From an uncultured Eubacteriales bacterium (GTDB taxonomy: Bacteria > Bacillota > Clostridia > Peptostreptococcales > Anaerovoracaceae), in contig CACYHR010000020.1 in NCBI GenBank assembly GCA_902774265.1, positions 1-64,000 of the forward strand: a stretch of 64,000 bases of DNA. Reading direction: 5' to 3'. Position 1 is the stretch's first letter. Each line of letters starts with the position of its first letter. Made by a program: the position numbers and the translations under genes. Below, in pieces: positions 63,196 through 64,000 of the stretch. Under the pieces are notes generated by a model that saw only the letters and a program-made list of their open reading frames with translations, did no database searches and had not been told where the DNA came from.

Positions 63196-63241
63196 GGCAT
63201 CCTCCTGACGCATCCCTTGTTCTGTGAATGTTTTGAATGTG

Positions 63242-64000
63242 CTATTTATATTGATGACTTACGAGATCGTTGATGTTGAGTTCGTGTCCGTATTCGTTCC
63301 AGTCATCATAAATACGGCCGTTTTGTCTGATGATTATATCCCCCACTATTCCATCAACCTTTGCGAACGGAAGAGTCTTGTGATAAGTGATCTTACTGCC
63401 GTTTCTTTCAAATACATATCCTGTTCTGAAGCGTTCCTTTTCCAGAGCATATTTGAATTCACATATCTCTGAAATTAGTTTGAACAGATTGTCTTTATCC
63501 GTATCGAATACATTTTCGAGATTCAGATATGAATAATTTGCTCTCAGCTGTATCTCATGGCCCTTGAATCTGTCAAGAAAAGCAACAAGCTTGTCAGCGG
63601 TAGCAGGATCCTTTGCATCTTCGAATACAACGCAGTTGATCCTTGTCCTGAAGTTCAGAAGATCGAAAATCTCATCCGGGCATTCCTTAACATAATGCTT
63701 GAGATGCCGTGAAACATTTACGCAGCTGATCCTGTCCTCATATCTGTTGAGTATGTCGGCTACATCCTGAATAGTCTGACCTTCACCCACAGGCATAGTA
63801 GTATTGATATATATATGATGACCTTCGTTTATATGGTCAAGTATATCCTGCAGAGAATCAAGCTCTGCCAGCGGTTCACCTCCGGTCAATACCACATCAT
63901 TATTAGGAAATATCCTGTCCATCAGATCAAGTGCCTGGTAGCACCTGTTTAGATCAAACCCTGATGTATCTCTGTACTCTTTCTTGTTTACGCAGAACGG
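63242..64000 (-). CDS. Radical SAM protein, 5' end outside window
   Basis: 252 codons visible, open at the right edge. The first visible residues PFCVNKKEYRDTS may include the last cluster cysteine of a CxxxCxxC that lies mostly outside; VVLTGGEPLAELDSLQ is the GGE motif after the second strand. TIM-barrel-like repeats IYINTTMP, CVNVSRHL and INCVVFED follow. No recognised C-terminal domain. Substrate unknown. 46 bases upstream of lexA in the same direction, so the two may be co-transcribed. Confidence 0.75.
   Translation of the reverse strand, partial: PFCVNKKEYRDTSGFDLNRCYQALDLMDRIFPNNDVVLTGGEPLAELDSLQDILDHINEGHHIYINTTMPVGEGQTIQDVADILNRYEDRISCVNVSRHLKHYVKECPDEIFDLLNFRTRINCVVFEDAKDPATADKLVAFLDRFKGHEIQLRANYSYLNLENVFDTDKDNLFKLISEICEFKYALEKERFRTGYVFERNGSKITYHKTLPFAKVDGIVGDIIIRQNGRIYDDWNEYGHELNINDLVSHQYK

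Noticed and set aside
63196-63241. SOS box upstream of lexA
   Set aside because: No GAAC-N4-GTTC-like palindrome found in the gap; only GAACAAGGGATG, which lacks the second half.
1-64000. tRNA, rRNA, prophage or integrase genes
   Set aside because: I looked for cloverleaf 3' ends, rRNA blocks and integrase/transposase motifs and saw none.

Overview
The window reads as one stretch of chromosome from a Gram-positive anaerobe of class Clostridia (Bacillota), with moderate GC. The evidence is a PolC-type replicative polymerase, RNase Y, a T-box in front of thrS, an L20-type leader in front of infC, the MEP isoprenoid genes, the order dgt-dnaG-rpoD, and strong GGAGG ribosome binding sites with frequent TTG starts. 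I cannot name the genus. The PolC without exonuclease and the peptidoglycan genes would fit an Anaerovoracaceae/Family XIII-like or Lachnospiraceae-like lineage, but that is a guess. Almost all genes are on the minus strand. The exceptions are pepF-nadK-rluD and maf-racemase.

Layout. 1-3.4 kb: RNase P RNA, trmK and two secreted proteins (DUF1002, CAP). 3.4-11.5 kb: an unusual operon of three adenylate-forming enzymes, one fused to an alpha/beta hydrolase, plus a methionine-rich small protein. One enzyme carries a methionine-rich repeat tail ending in a Lys/Ala-rich segment. 11.6-13.3 kb: a HipA/CtkA-like kinase with a tiny upstream partner ORF and a fragment of an adenylation domain. 13.3-18 kb: macromolecular synthesis operon (hypothetical-dgt-dnaG-rpoD). 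18-21.6 kb: pepF-nadK-rluD on the plus strand. 21.6-32.3 kb: polC, then a translation/lipid/isoprenoid run (pyrH-frr-uppS-cdsA-dxr-rseP-ispG, in transcription order) interrupted by a large palindromic repeat island. 32.5-39.2 kb: thrS with T-box, nifS-thiI for tRNA thiolation, and rny with a structured leader. 39.2-43.7 kb: a peptidoglycan bridge set (MurE-like, FemX-like, D-Asp-ligase-like ATP-grasp). 43.8-48.6 kb: radC, cmk, nrdR, a lipoprotein trigger-factor-like isomerase, a 55-residue membrane protein, rplT, rpmI and infC (ATT start). 48.6-50.3 kb: a second palindromic island, maf and aspartate racemase. 50.4-62.2 kb: a 13-gene operon centred on an Mrp/Mbh-like Na+/H+ antiporter. 62.2-64 kb: a MITE-like element, lexA and a radical SAM gene cut by the window edge.

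Most worth following up: the adenylate-forming/Met-rich operon, which matches no pathway I recognise; a PolC that appears to lack its 3'-5' exonuclease; two Mrp-operon membrane proteins whose basic tails share a SAP/HeH-like motif; and two related palindromic repeat islands. Racemase, ATP-grasp ligase, FemX and a MurE without DNPR together suggest a D-Asp-type peptidoglycan cross-bridge.
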